This document shows, piece by piece, positions 1 to 11,518 of a stretch of DNA of 64,000 bases; position 1 is the first letter of the stretch, and each line of letters starts with the position of its first letter. The position numbers and the translations under genes were made by a program. Source of the stretch: Ananas comosus (taxonomy: Eukaryota; Streptophyta; Magnoliopsida; Poales; Bromeliaceae); contig NC_033622.1 of assembly GCF_001540865.1 (NCBI RefSeq), positions 14,964,170-15,028,169 on the forward strand. The letters run 5' to 3'. Below the pieces are notes generated by a model that was not told the origin of the DNA, did no database searches, and saw only the letters and a program-made list of their open reading frames with translations.

Positions 1-807
1 AAAGTAATAATCATATAATGACGCTTTTGGAATGATATTTTGTTGGAACGTGTATTTGAGATAAGTCTTTGAATGAGTCATTTGTGCCCAACCAACTCCA
101 TTCATGTCAAAATTGAATAAGGCACCTCATGGCCGACTCATCTAATATGTATGCCAAGCATGGGTTTAGTAGCGCTTGCTCGTGTTTGGCTCGTTTACGC
201 CCTTAATGATATATAAAAACAAAAAAAAGAACAGGAAGAAAGAAATTAATTGGTTTTGCATGATTGATGACATTTGAAGCAGGAAATGCGGTAGGCGACC
301 CTACGGCATTAAATGGAACAGGCAGGCCTCCGGACTTCTCTAACCCCACTAGCCGGACATCCCAACTTCCCCATGGAGAGAGACTGCACTCTTTGTCTCT
401 TGCTTGGCCTAAAAATCCCATGATTCAGATAAATGTTTCTGGTGCAGCTGTGATTGCCAAGTACATTCACATTTCTCTAATTTTTTTTTTAAAAAATTGC
501 ATATTTATTTGTTGATATATATATATATATCACTTACTATGCAAAAAATATTTAAGAAATTGGCGAAGAATGATATAATAATTGACCTCAAGACCTTTTT
601 GAAACAATAAAAATTTTGAATTAACCTTAACACTACAGTACCAGTAAAATCGTTCAGATAGATAACAGCATAGAAACACTTCTAATGGTTGTATTTATTT
701 ATACAACAAAAAATTATCATACATGTTTCAGATCTAAGAATTTGCACATCCATCACTTCAATTTGAAACCTTTAACTCTACGGTTGTTCAAATTTCTACT
801 TTCGACT

Positions 808-808
<1 letters not shown>

Positions 809-859
<51 letters not shown>
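809..859. repeat. Poly-T run of 51 bases
   Basis: An uninterrupted run of T from 809 to 859. It could be the reverse-strand poly(A) of a retroposed sequence, but I see no recognisable SINE or LINE body next to it and no target-site duplication. The open reading frame crossing it (poly-Phe) is an artefact. Confidence 0.9.
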
Positions 860-860
<1 letters not shown>

Positions 861-1931
861 TAACTTCAATTGCTATGTTGTTCCACCTGCAAATGTTTAC
901 ACATGTTTGCTTCACACACACCAACAAAAGCTACCAAAAGTTTCTCTTCATAAGTTTAATTTGTTAGGCTTAGTTTGGTATTGGGATAAAAATATATAAA
1001 GATATATTTCTATATTCTCCGATGAAATTATTGAAAATATATCATCACGATATGTAAAATGCAATATTAAGTATAAAAATAAACAAAATATTTTTCAATC
1101 GTATTTTCTCACGGATTTCAAAGAGATAATACTAAAAAAAAAATGCCCGCCCCAAAACGAATTTATTCCCCTTTTATGTACACGTACAGCAATCTAATTT
1201 GCACCGCACATTGGGAACACATGCTACCCAATAAAGAATAAAGAATACGAAAACTTAATCCAATGCACACTAGGTAGCTAGTAGATTTGATCTATTGCAT
1301 GTTTCAATTTTTCCCAATTTTCCTTTTCCACCGTTTCTAAACAAAAGCTCTATTAGTGTATTGAATAACTTATCCTAAATAATTTATTAGTATTTTGTAA
1401 TTCTTGATACGACAGGACAATAATATTTGGTGGTAATTTATTTTATTATAAAAAAAAATTAAAGATTGAATACCATATGCTTTTTTTTTTCAGAGCAAAT
1501 AAAAAATCTGCATTGAATGAGATATATCATACATACAGTTTCTCATGAAAACGTCAAACTACTATTTTTTATAAAAAAATTATAATTTTTTTTCTTACTA
1601 ATTTTGTTTTTAAAATAAAAATATGAAAAACAAAAATACTATATTTTTATAAAATCTGAAAGATTGATGTAGAAAAAAAAAAAATTTTCTAGCAGTGGAA
1701 TTGTTTGGAGAAGGTAGTTGGAGTTGAACTTCCCCATGACAAGAGTGGAATGGAATTTGGAGAGTTGGTTTTCTCTTCCTCCTACTAAGAAGAAGAAGAC
1801 ATGGAAGATTTTCTTCAGCTGCAGAGAGTTTGTTACACCTACCCAAAGAAACGACATAAATTGGCACGGCTAGACCAACGACCGTCTCTTTCTTAATTAT
1901 TTTTCTTGAAAAGTCCATTCAAATTTTGTAG

Positions 1932-3253
1932 TAAAACTTCAAATACCATTTATATGAATTCATATGATTTCGTACTTTTTTACTTTAATACTCTATAATT
2001 TAAACTGTATCAATTAGTATCATGTGATTTTATTTTTTATTTTTTTATTATCTATTTTATTAATTTGTTCGTTATTTATTTTTTAAGGCCCTGTTTGGAT
2101 CGCGGAATAAGCGGGGATAACGAAAGTTATCCCCGCTATTCCGCCAAACGGGATGAAATTTGGCCGGGATATTTTATCCCGGTCAAATCTTGCTATTCCC
2201 GGTTATTCCGGAATAGCAAGGGATTTGCTATTCCACCATTTTGGTGGAACAGTGCTATTCAAATTCTTAATTTCAAACTTAATTAAACTTATAAATTGAA
2301 TTAAACTAAATTATATAAATATAATATGTTATATATTATAATACATTATTTTTATTATAAAATTATTAATTGTACTATATTAATACATATTATTTATATT
2401 TAAATATTATAATAAAATTTATAATAAATTATATTTAAATATTATAATAAATTCTTTTTATTAAATTTAAATTTAAGTAGAATTTTTAAAAAATTTATAA
2501 ATTTATTATAATAAATTATTTTTATTAATTGTTCCCACCACTATTCTTATTTTAAAATTTTAAAAATTAAAAATTTAAATTTTTAAAATTTATAATTTAT
2601 AATCTCAAAATTAAAGTTTAAAATTTAAATTATAAATTTTAAATTTTAAATTTAAATTTTGATATTTTAAATTTTTGAAATTTAAAATTTGATATTTTAT
2701 ATTTTTTTAAATTTAAATATGATCTTAAATTTAAAGTTTGAAATTTAAAATTTAAAATTTTGAATTTAAAATTTGAGATTTTAAATTTCAAAGTTAAAAT
2801 TTTAAATTTAGAAATATAAATTTAAAAATTTAAAAATTTAAATTCAAATATAATAAGTGGATAATATCATTATTTTTTATTTACAAAATCTATTATCTTT
2901 CTTATTCCATCTTACCTAACCAAATGCTATTTTTTTTATTCCAGGAATAACCCAATTTTCATCCAAACGCAAAATTGATCTAATCCTCGCTTATACCTCA
3001 ATTTATACCTATCCCTGGAATAGCCACTTTTTCCTTATTCCCGAACCAAACGATACCTAAGGGTACTAAAGTAAATATTAAATAAACTTAGATGAGATAT
3101 TTGAAGTTTTTTATATATAATTTAACGAAATATTTACAGAAGAGCTAACGAAAAGAAAAAAAATTAAACCACAAGATACCAACTTGGTACACTTTAAATC
3201 ACAGAGTACTAAAGTGAGAAAATACAAAACTACAGTAGTGATATTTGAAGTTT
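1932..3253. mobile_element. Foldback (long inverted-repeat) element split by a MITE
   Basis: The left arm (about 1932-2086) and right arm (about 3061-3253) are inverted copies of each other. Both start from AACTTCAAATA and carry the repeated phrases 'ACTTTAGTACTCTGTG' and 'TTTAAA.TGTA.CAA.TTAGTA'. The two arms are separated by a 971-bp Tourist-like MITE flanked by TAA on both sides, so that MITE inserted into the loop of the older foldback. A second copy of the same foldback family lies at 3836-4196. No coding capacity. Confidence 0.75.
2087..3057. mobile_element. Tourist-like (PIF/Harbinger) MITE, 971 bp
   Basis: Starts GGCCCTGTTTGG and ends CCAAACGATACC, imperfect terminal inverted repeats. 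It is flanked by TAA at 2084-2086 and TAA at 3058-3060, the 3-bp target duplication typical of PIF/Harbinger. The subterminal parts carry 'GGAATAAG...TTATTCC' motifs. The interior (about 2280-2870) is nearly pure A/T with long arrays of AAATTTAAA-type palindromes. Similar copies occur at 19959, 53101 and 61485. Non-autonomous; no transposase. Confidence 0.85.
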
Positions 3254-3835
3254 ATCCTAATCTTTAACACTTCCTCCATCCCAATATATATAAGTTATAA
3301 GTTAGTTTTCTCTTCTAAATCACTGCAAATTTGTATGTGTTAAAGCGCGCACACAGATTTGAAAACATTTTACTCCGAATTTGGGTACAAGTGTGTGTGA
3401 TAAAAAGGACTTAAAAGTGCCAGGTCCAAGTGATTACATTACAAATAATTGAAATATTATCTAGTGAAGAAACTGTTCAAATTAATGCTCTTATTATGCA
3501 TTGCGTTGCACGACAGCTCCATCCTTAAATCTCCCATGTTCTTTTGTCGTCCTACTAATACTGTTTTACCAAATATAAAAAAGAATATTTTGAAATTAAG
3601 CGAGTCAATATCTACTATATTACCAATTACAACTTTTTATTCTCTGGACAATCAGAAAGATCCAATAACAACCACTCCCCATAGTTAATTCTATTGTAGC
3701 ATGTAAACCATATTTATTACATTATAATGACGCAATAATAGGAAATTCAAAATCCAATCCATTAAAAAAAGTTAACTAGAGCAATATGAATAGAACCCCT
3801 TTTTTTAAATTTTTTTTGCTTTTTTTTTTTTAGAA

Positions 3836-4196
3836 AACTTCAAATACCTCTCTTGTGCTTTCACTTTTTCTATAATTTAAAATATATCAAATTAGTAGCT
3901 TGTGGTTTTACACTTTTTTACTTTAATATCCTGTGGTTTAAAGTGTATCAAGTTAGTACCCTGTAATTTCGCACTTTTTCACTTTAGTACCCTGTGGTTT
4001 AAAAATTATAGAATACTAACTTGATACAAAAATAAAACCATAGGGTACTAATTTGATACAAAAATAAAATCACAGAGTACTAACTTGATACACTTTAAAC
4101 CACATGATACTAAAGTGAGAAAGTGCGAAACCACATGGTACGAACTTCATACACTTTAAACCATAGGTACTAAAATTAAAAAATACGAAACCATGA
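3836..4196. mobile_element. Second foldback element of the same family
   Basis: The left half repeats 'TACCCTGTGGTTTAAAGTGTATCAAGTTAG' in pieces and the right half carries the inverse, 'CACTTTAAACCACA...GGTACTAA'. Both ends resemble the arms of the element at 1932-3253. The half-units themselves are tandem copies of a ~60-bp motif, so this is a foldback built from internal tandem repeats. No coding capacity and no clear target-site duplication. Confidence 0.7.
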
Positions 4197-4230
4197 GGTT
4201 TTTTTTAATTTTTTCTTTTTTTTTTTAAAC

Positions 4231-4510
4231 TTTTTTTTGGGGGGCCCGAGGAGGACCACCGGAGGGTGTCGGTGGCGGGTCTGAGGGGACGGGTGGGCCC
4301 ACCAGCACGTAGATGCAGTTAGTGACCGGCTATTTCCGGTCAGCTTCAACCCCCAATACTTGGACCGGCGAATTCCCGGCATTGGGACTCGTGTCGGGAA
4401 CGGCGGATGACCGGTTTCGGCGGAATGTCTCGCCGGATTTCGTACGTCGGTTTGAACTTCCACGAGTTGGCGGGTCGCCTCGCCTGCAGAACACTAGTGT
4501 CAAAGGCTTC
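4231..4510. other. GC-rich block of unknown origin
   Basis: About 280 bp of strongly GC-rich sequence directly abuts the A/T-rich foldback element and is flanked by AT-rich DNA on the other side. Short open frames exist on both strands (for example 4313-4534 + and 4176-4463 -), but none resembles a known protein. It could be a captured gene fragment or a remnant of a larger transposon. Confidence 0.4.
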
Positions 4511-6146
4511 TGTTTTTGTTTTATATACATTTAGTTGCACCAGCTTTTTTTTTTTTTTGACAGAAAAATAAACGTGAATTAAGACAAGGAATATCAATTA
4601 TTAAATTTTAGCCGAAACATATGAAAATTATAGTGATAGATCCTTCGTAATAATAGAATTTATTTTCGATAGATAGATTTGCTTATGTCGTACTTTTAAT
4701 ACGGAGGCTATCACTTTATTTACGCTAAATAGTGTATCTAAAGTCATTATCACAACTGTAATTAATTACAAAAATAAAAAATTTTAATTAATTAATTAGT
4801 TTCTTGTTTGACATGCATGTAAGATGGTTTATAGATATTGTAATACTAATCAATCACACGCAGTTATCTGACTTTATAATTTATGGACCGTGGCGGTGGA
4901 ATTAAAACAAAAGAGAGTATCAGATCCCACGGAGAGCAACACCAATTGGCATCCTCTTCTCACTCTTTTCTTTCAAAGAGTTCATTACTAAAGGATTCGC
5001 AAGGAAAGCAAACTATTCGTCTTTAATTGCCATCTCAAAAGCTTTAGCTATCCCCGTTTAATTAAAAAAAAAAAAAAAAGAGAAAAAGCTTTAGCTACCA
5101 TCCACTAATCGAGTGCGCTTTGCTCTTTTTTTTCACTCTTTTTTTTTCGCTTCTATTTTTTGATGCTCATAAATTTATTTTAACTTTTCGCCAGAGTAAA
5201 AATTCTAAATTAATTTTTATTTATTAACTATATATAATTCTACCATTTCAGATATAAATTTATTTATTTGTAAAGGGTGACGTGCTAATACAAACAGTGA
5301 AAAATGGACTTAAATCTTTTTCTCGCGTGGGTAGGACATCAGTTCACCTTGATCTGACATTTTGGTGACTAATTTGTCCAAGTCTCACCGCCCATCATTC
5401 TCACTCTTCCATACTTACGTTGGTGGTTCGTTAGTTCATTCCGATTTCGACATTTCAATAATTGCTTGTCACATAGTATTAGCTGTTCCTCTCCTTTTCC
5501 TGTTTTCTTTTCAAAAAGCAACTGTTTAGAGAACTTATAGCGCCATAATTAGCTTATACATATATATTTCCACCTTTAATACCTCTTGTGGGGTCATAAT
5601 TACGATTCCACCCCCTTATTAGCTACATTATTGATTCAAAATAGTGGTGGTCTAATTAAAACTTATCATATGGTAAATAATAATAATAATAATAATAATA
5701 ATAATTAATTGCGTAGAATGGAATTTGGGTTTGGTATGACCCCTCCGCCGATCGGAGTCGTGAGGAAATTGTCGAATTGGTTCGGCTCAACTGTCGCCAT
5801 CGACCACACACCGCGGGGTCAAATCCCTAACAATTTCCGGGCGCGTCCGCGTTCGACGCTCCTTATATTATTCTTTTCTTGTTTGGTTTCTTGAGTTCAT
5901 ACAACATTTACAATCTAACCCAGTTTCAATTTTGAACAGAGAGGGATTCCTGCGTCTGTGACAAGTTCTCGAGCATACTTAGCCCACCAATCCAATCCAA
6001 TAAGGTGTGTTAAGGATCTCTTCAACAACAAGCGAATAACCAGTATTGTTAAAGACGCGGAGATTGAGATTAGAGAAAAAAGGGGAAGTAAAGAGGGAGC
6101 TGTGTCTCTCCTCTCTCTCCCTCTGTTCNCCAGGTGAAACACCCAC

Positions 6147-6221
6147 ATGCATTTGAGCTTCGACGGATTCGTGAAAGCGCTTCTTTCGGCAATCGCCGCG
6201 GCCTCTGCTGCGGGGTCGTGA
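6147..6221 (+). promoter_or_regulatory. Upstream ORF ending 1 nt before the endoglucanase ATG
   Basis: A 24-codon reading frame (ATG at 6147, TGA at 6219-6221) lies in the probable 5' leader of the endoglucanase gene, in a different frame from it. Its stop codon is separated from the main ATG (6223) by a single A. Such spacing can affect main-frame translation through termination and reinitiation. Whether the transcript includes this region is inferred, not shown. Confidence 0.45.
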
Positions 6222-6222
6222 A

Positions 6223-9200
6223 ATGAGAGAAGAGCAGGGGAGAGGAAGTTGGAATTGTAGGAACTCTTTGTTATCGAGGGCAGTTTTAGTCTTCGCGATA
6301 CTCTCATCAGTTGTGTCAAGTACCAGTGCCGCGGTATTCGATTACAAGGATGCGCTTTCGAAGAGTCTTCTCTACTTCGAGGCGCAGCGCTCCGGCCGCC
6401 TCCCGCATAACCAGCGCATAGCATGGCGCGACCATTCCGGCCTCACCGACGGCCTCCAACAAGGAGTAATTACTAGTCCTACTCCTTAACCTTTGCACGA
6501 TTATATAGAGTCAAGACTATTTCTGAATCACTTACTATTTGATATTGACGATGAATATGTATATATAAGAATAAGAATAGTTCCTTTTTCCTTTTCTAAA
6601 TCATGCTGGAAAAAATTTTGTAGGTGGATTTGGTCGGAGGGTACTACGACGCGGGCGACCACGTGAAGTTCGGCCTGCCGATGGCCTTCACCGTGACGAT
6701 GCTGTCGTGGAGCGCAATCGAGTACGGCGACGAGATCGCAGCCGCGGGCGAGTACCAGCACGTGTCGGAGGCCATCAAGTGGGGCACGGATTACTTCATC
6801 AAAGCTCACACCCATCCTTACGTCCTCTGGGCCGAGGTATATATATATATATATATATATTTTGATCAGAGTAGAAAGTTTCGAGTTCACACTTTTGAAC
6901 AACGTAGCCTCTGAATCACCTCAATGTGTATGTTTTGCATATTTTGTGTAGGTGGGAGACGGGGATACGGATCACTATTGTTGGCAGAGGCCGGAGGACA
7001 TGACGACGTCGCGGCAAGCGTTCAAGATCGACGAGGAAAACCCAGGTTCGGACCTCGCTGGTGAGACCGCGGCGGCGATGGCGGCCGCGTCTATCGTGTT
7101 CAAGAAATCAAACCCGCATTACTCGCACCTCCTCCTGCACCATGCCCTGCAGGTAAAAATAGTAATAAAATCTAGCTAACTTGTACTTCACTATTCCGCG
7201 ACTTAAATTGCTATACTTACTACCTTTGTCTCCCGCTATACGGATTCCTATCCCTTATAATGACCCCTAACTATATGTAATTTGAGTTTGTTTGAAAAGA
7301 TTTATTTTTGATATGAAGGTTCTTACAATGAAACATAGTAGTAACGATGAAACAGTTAACTATAATAAATGAGCCACTTAATCAGAGAGTTTGGTATCGT
7401 ACGTATAAATAAAAATACGGTAGAGTTCGTGAAATGATTCTCGTGTACATCTTTTTTTGCCTTTTGCGGAGTTAGTGACGTACATGCGTGTGTACATACA
7501 TGCAGTTGTTCCAGTTCGGGGACAAGTACAGGGGAAAATACGACCGGAGCGTGGAGGCGGCGCGGAGCTACTACGCGTCGGTGAGCGGGTACATGGACGA
7601 GCTGCTGTGGGCGGCGCTGTGGCTGCACCGGGCGACGGGGCGGGAGGAGTACTTGGCGTATGCGATGGACAACGCCGACGACTTCGGCGGAATCGGCTGG
7701 GCCATCACTGAGTTCAGCTGGGACGTCAAATACGCAGGCCTCCAGGTTTTAGCTGCAAAGGTAACTAACCAAACAACTAATTTCACTTTTTTTCCCCCCA
7801 CCATTTTCTCTCTCCCTATCTTTTAATAAAATAGATATTTAAATTTTAGACTAGGCGTACATATCGAAAAAGATTCGATCGAGCCCTATTAATATGAATG
7901 TTGCTGTTAATTCCTCTACAAGGAAACTACTATGTTGGTGGGTCAAAATACCATCCTTTCATATATATTGATATTGATACAAGATATAAATAAATTTTGT
8001 AATTAATTTGTATACGCGGTCTCAAATATAATATAAATTTGTTAACACAACTGTAATTTTACGTAAAAAAAAATTTGTGCAAATTCAAAGCATGCATTTT
8101 TCCATATAAGATTAGTTCGGTAAGTTTACATGACATTTAGGGTGCGTTTGTTTCACGCTATCTTTTAAAGATTCCTAATAATCCAATAGAAATAAAAAAA
8201 TATGACGGTGTTTGGCTAAACGCACTAAGTAATCTAGTTAGTAATATTAGATTCACTTAGGAATAAGATTCACCCCAAAGTACTAATCTCATTTCCTTGA
8301 GGGAGGATGGGTATCCTCATATTAATGGACTTGGGTAATCATAATATGTCTAATCTCTTTCTTTCTCCTTACCCGCCGGTTAATAGATATTATTTTTCTT
8401 TACACTCTAACCTCATATATCTTTCTAAACTTATCTTTCTCTCTAAAATTTAACTTTTTTTTTTTCTCTCTCTTTCGAAAATTTCAATTCTCTTACTCCC
8501 TCTAATTTCCACTCTATATCTTTTTCTGTTTTTTTAATTATGTTCTCTCTCTCTCTAAATTGTGCTCTCTTCCTCTTTTTTCTAAAAAAATACTGAAACT
8601 TTTAATAGCATTATCTAAAATTAATTAAAAAATAAATAAATTAATTGTATATTTTTTGTAATATTAAATAACATGGCTAAATAATATTACCGTGCGAACC
8701 AAACACAGAAATTTCATATTCTTAGTAATAGGATAAATATGAATAAGATTCTCGGACATCTTTTCATTCCTAATAATCCTTCATAATGCGAACCAAACGC
8801 ACCTTAGAGAGGTACATGGCGACAATGACACAATCTTTATGATAAGCTCCACAGAGAGTTTATGACATCAATGATGATGGATTGAGAACAATCGGTAAAC
8901 GGTGGTTGCATGGTCCCAATACATCCTCATCCATGTGTATGCACTCTATACAGTAACTCCTCCATAATTATTTTTACATTATCAAATTTAAATTTTATTT
9001 TTTTTGAATAATTAATATTATTTGGTGGAGAATAAAGATTCCTAATTGGGTGAAAAACATTCAATCCATCTTTACAAGATCATATCTAAAAAGCTCCTTA
9101 TAAATTTTTACGCTTCTCAATTCGTGATCACAAATACTGTTATATATTATTGCTTGGCTCATAAATGATAGTTTTATACTAGTGGTGCATATAAATCGAT

Positions 9201-11251
9201 TCATGTAAGTATTTTGAAATGTCTCCAGTATTGAGGATCTTTTTGAATTTCTTTAATTTAAATTTATCAATCTAAAGATTTGGGAATTTGGATAGTGGGT
9301 CCGTAGGTAGTGCATGCCAGCCCTCTTGAGACTTTTGTAGTAGTGAATATGAAATGACATATGCTTGATAGATAGCATATTAATAATAACCGGCCGTCCC
9401 TAACACAAATGGCAGAAGAGCTTAGTGATTGGTATCCGAGATCTAAATTCGAATTCTAGTTGATTTATATTTTCAGTTAACTTTATTTCTAAATAAAATA
9501 AACGAAACGGATAACATGCTATCTTTCTCTAAAAAAAAAAAAAGAAAAAAGATAGCATATTAATGAAAGATGATAACTTAATAAGTCAAATTATTTGCTA
9601 CAATTTCCAAGTGTTGGGTGTTGAACTTTGGCCAAAAGAAAAGCTCCCTTGAAATAAATTGATGTGAACCATCAATGTGTGTGACCATGCTTTTTTTTCC
9701 TTATCAACCAAGACATTCAAAAATTAATTTATTGTATGGAGGAAGCTTGGCAACAATTTTATTTCACTATCACAACAGCTGTACGTACTAATAGGAACAA
9801 GATTTGATATTTGCTCTCCCTGTTGCTTGTTCCACATGTAACCAAACTAAAAAGTTCCACAATTACAGTGACTTAAAAAAAAAATTGTAGTCCTAGAAAA
9901 AAGATGTTATGTTTCTTTTTCTTGAAACTATCTAGCTTTTAATATAATTTGAATTGGATCTTTTTATTCTATTCAAAAAAATAAAATCTATTGTCTTGCT
10001 TTTCTAATTTGGTTGTTAGATAGATATCGTGATTCCCATGATCAGCAAAAAAATGGTTCTAATATTAGGACGTGTGCAGTATAATGTTAATTAATGTATG
10101 CATAAAATATTATTTGAATAGGATTTTTGTAAAATACTCTATTAATATCTCTCAAATGACCTCTTTTCAGTGCAGAGTTTGAAATTCGACTTAGAATTTT
10201 TGCTTATAGGACTACAATTTTTTTTTTTACTGAATGGAAGGTTAGAGATGTTTACTGTGTCATTTTGTATTACAGAAACAAAGAAAACTTGCTAATTACA
10301 TTTCTAACCTTCCATTTAGTAGAACACCTCAGCAGTCACATCCCTTTCTTTAGGGGCCAAGCTAGTATATATGTATGAATGACTTTAATTCTTGATTGCT
10401 ACTAAATCCATTCCTTTAATTTGCTTGAACTGCCATAATTCTAAGTATTGATTGATTGACTGCTTCATGAATTCCAGCTCTTACTGAAAGGAGAACACTC
10501 AGAGAAGCATAAGTCCACCTTGGAGCAATACAAAGAAAAGGCTGACTATTACATCTGCGCGTGCCTCGGCAAGAACAACGGTCGCAACGTCGACCGCAGC
10601 CCTGGCGGCATGCTCTTCATCCGTCAGTGGAACAACCTGCAGTACGTGTCGGGCGCCTCTTTCCTCCTCTCGGTCTACTCCGACTACCTAGCCAATGCCC
10701 GGCAGGAGCTGCAATGCCCCGACGGACCCGTCACGCCCACAGAGCTTCTAGCCCTAGCCAAATCGCAAGCCGACTACATCTTGGGCTCCAACCCAATGGC
10801 CCTCAGCTACTTGGTGGGCTATGGACCAAAGTATCCAATAAATGTACACCACCGAGGGGCCTCGATTGTGTCCTACAAGGAGAACAAAGGGTTCATTGGG
10901 TGCACCCAAGGGTACGATGATTGGTTCGGCCAGCAGGGACCGAACCCGAATGTGCTAGTTGGCGCAATCGTCGGTGGGCCAAATCGACGAGATCGGTTTA
11001 GAGACGAACGCGGCAATTACATGCAGACCGAGGCCTGCACGTACAACACCGCGCCCATGGTCGGAGTGTTTGCAAAGTTGCATCGGTTGGCGAGTGGAGA
11101 GATTCAGCAAGTGTCGTCTCGAACTTCTTCAGCTTCGTTGGCGAGTCAAAAGATTCGGCAAATGTCTTCTCGGACTCCTTTAACTTTGTTGACGAGTCAA
11201 GAGATTCAGCAAGTGTCTTCTCGGACTTCTTCGGCTTCACGGAAATTGTAA
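6223..11251 (+). CDS. Endo-beta-1,4-glucanase, glycoside hydrolase family 9 (secreted, class B type)
   Basis: Five exons: 6223-6465, 6624-6836, 6952-7152, 7506-7760, 10478-11251; joined they give 561 residues in frame. The enzyme hydrolyses internal beta-1,4 glucosidic bonds in cellulose-like glucans of the wall. A signal peptide is visible (hydrophobic [15 protein letters not shown], residues 18-32, cut near 36-37). The GH9 hallmarks are present: [13 protein letters not shown] near residues 86-98 with the DAGD aspartates, the [18 protein letters not shown] signature with its catalytic His near 429, and the C-terminal [20 protein letters not shown] box with the acid Glu near 489. There is no membrane anchor and no CBM49, which fits class B. 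Intron 4 (2.7 kb) holds a MITE and a SINE. The protein ends in an unusual tandem-repeat tail (see 11087-11239). The start was chosen because it gives the signal peptide; a uORF ends just before it. The closest Arabidopsis relatives are probably GH9B7/GH9B18 (inference). Confidence 0.95.
8140..8803. mobile_element. Tourist-like MITE in endoglucanase intron 4
   Basis: The left end GGGTGCGTTTGTTTC and right end GAACCAAACGCACC are near-perfect inverted repeats. They are flanked by TTA at 8137-8139 and TTA at 8804-8806 (or TTAG if the extra G belongs to the target). Subterminal copies of ATTCCTAATAATCC lie near both ends. About 664 bp, AT-rich, no coding capacity. It lies wholly inside the intron. 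Confidence 0.85.
9385..9550 (+). mobile_element. tRNA-derived SINE with 14-bp target-site duplication
   Basis: The ~166-bp element ends in a poly(A)-rich tail (CTCTAAAAAAAAAAAAAG...). It carries a possible pol III A-box-like stretch (GCTTAGTGATTGGTATCC) and a B-box-like stretch (AAATTCGAATTCTAG). It is bracketed by a perfect duplication GATAGCATATTAAT at 9371-9384 and 9551-9564. Two diverged copies of the same body and tail occur at about 52855-52970 and 54127-54274. It sits in endoglucanase intron 4, sense to the gene. Confidence 0.85.
11087..11239 (+). repeat. Three tandem 51-bp coding repeats at the endoglucanase C-terminus
   Basis: Three in-frame copies of a 17-residue unit follow the last conserved GH9 helix (FAKLHR): [34 protein letters not shown] and [17 protein letters not shown], then RKL and the stop. 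The nucleotide copies are also alike, so the expansion is fairly recent. The unit is Ser/Thr/Gln-rich and basic. Class B GH9 enzymes normally stop soon after FAKLHR, so this tail is an addition. Confidence 0.9.
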
Positions 11252-11485
11252 ATAGAAAAGCTTTTGAAGAAGGAACAAAGACGAGTTTTGTTTTTACAAT
11301 TTTACATTGATTACCAAAATTTTATTGTACAACCTACAAATTGAGGCATTTAGCATTCAATTGTACCTTTTATAGTTTTCACTACTACATTATACACAAG
11401 GAGGGAAGAGGGATAAGTTAATTACTCTTTTGCTAAAATGTTTCAGCTTATGTTTGTCACTTTGACCACCACCCCTTCCATTTTC

Positions 11486-11518
<33 letters not shown>

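Larger units (their letters stand above)
1..6146. other. Intergenic region, repeat-rich, no gene recognised
   Basis: No open reading frame here resembles a known protein. The stretch is AT-rich and holds a 51-base poly-T run, two related foldback elements, a Tourist-like MITE nested in one of them, and a GC-rich block of unknown origin near 4231-4510 (all listed separately). A short GC-rich patch at about 5720-5860 and an ATA trinucleotide run at about 5680-5704 precede the endoglucanase gene. A polypyrimidine tract at about 6100-6128 ends at an ambiguous N (6129) and probably belongs to the 5' leader of that gene. Confidence 0.7.

Noticed and set aside
685..999. 104-residue open frame crossing the poly-T run
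   Set aside because: A third of it is poly-Phe from a homopolymer; no homology and no coding composition.
11087..11239. Regularly spaced repeats considered as a CRISPR-like array
   Set aside because: The units are directly adjacent with no spacers, in frame, and in a plant gene.
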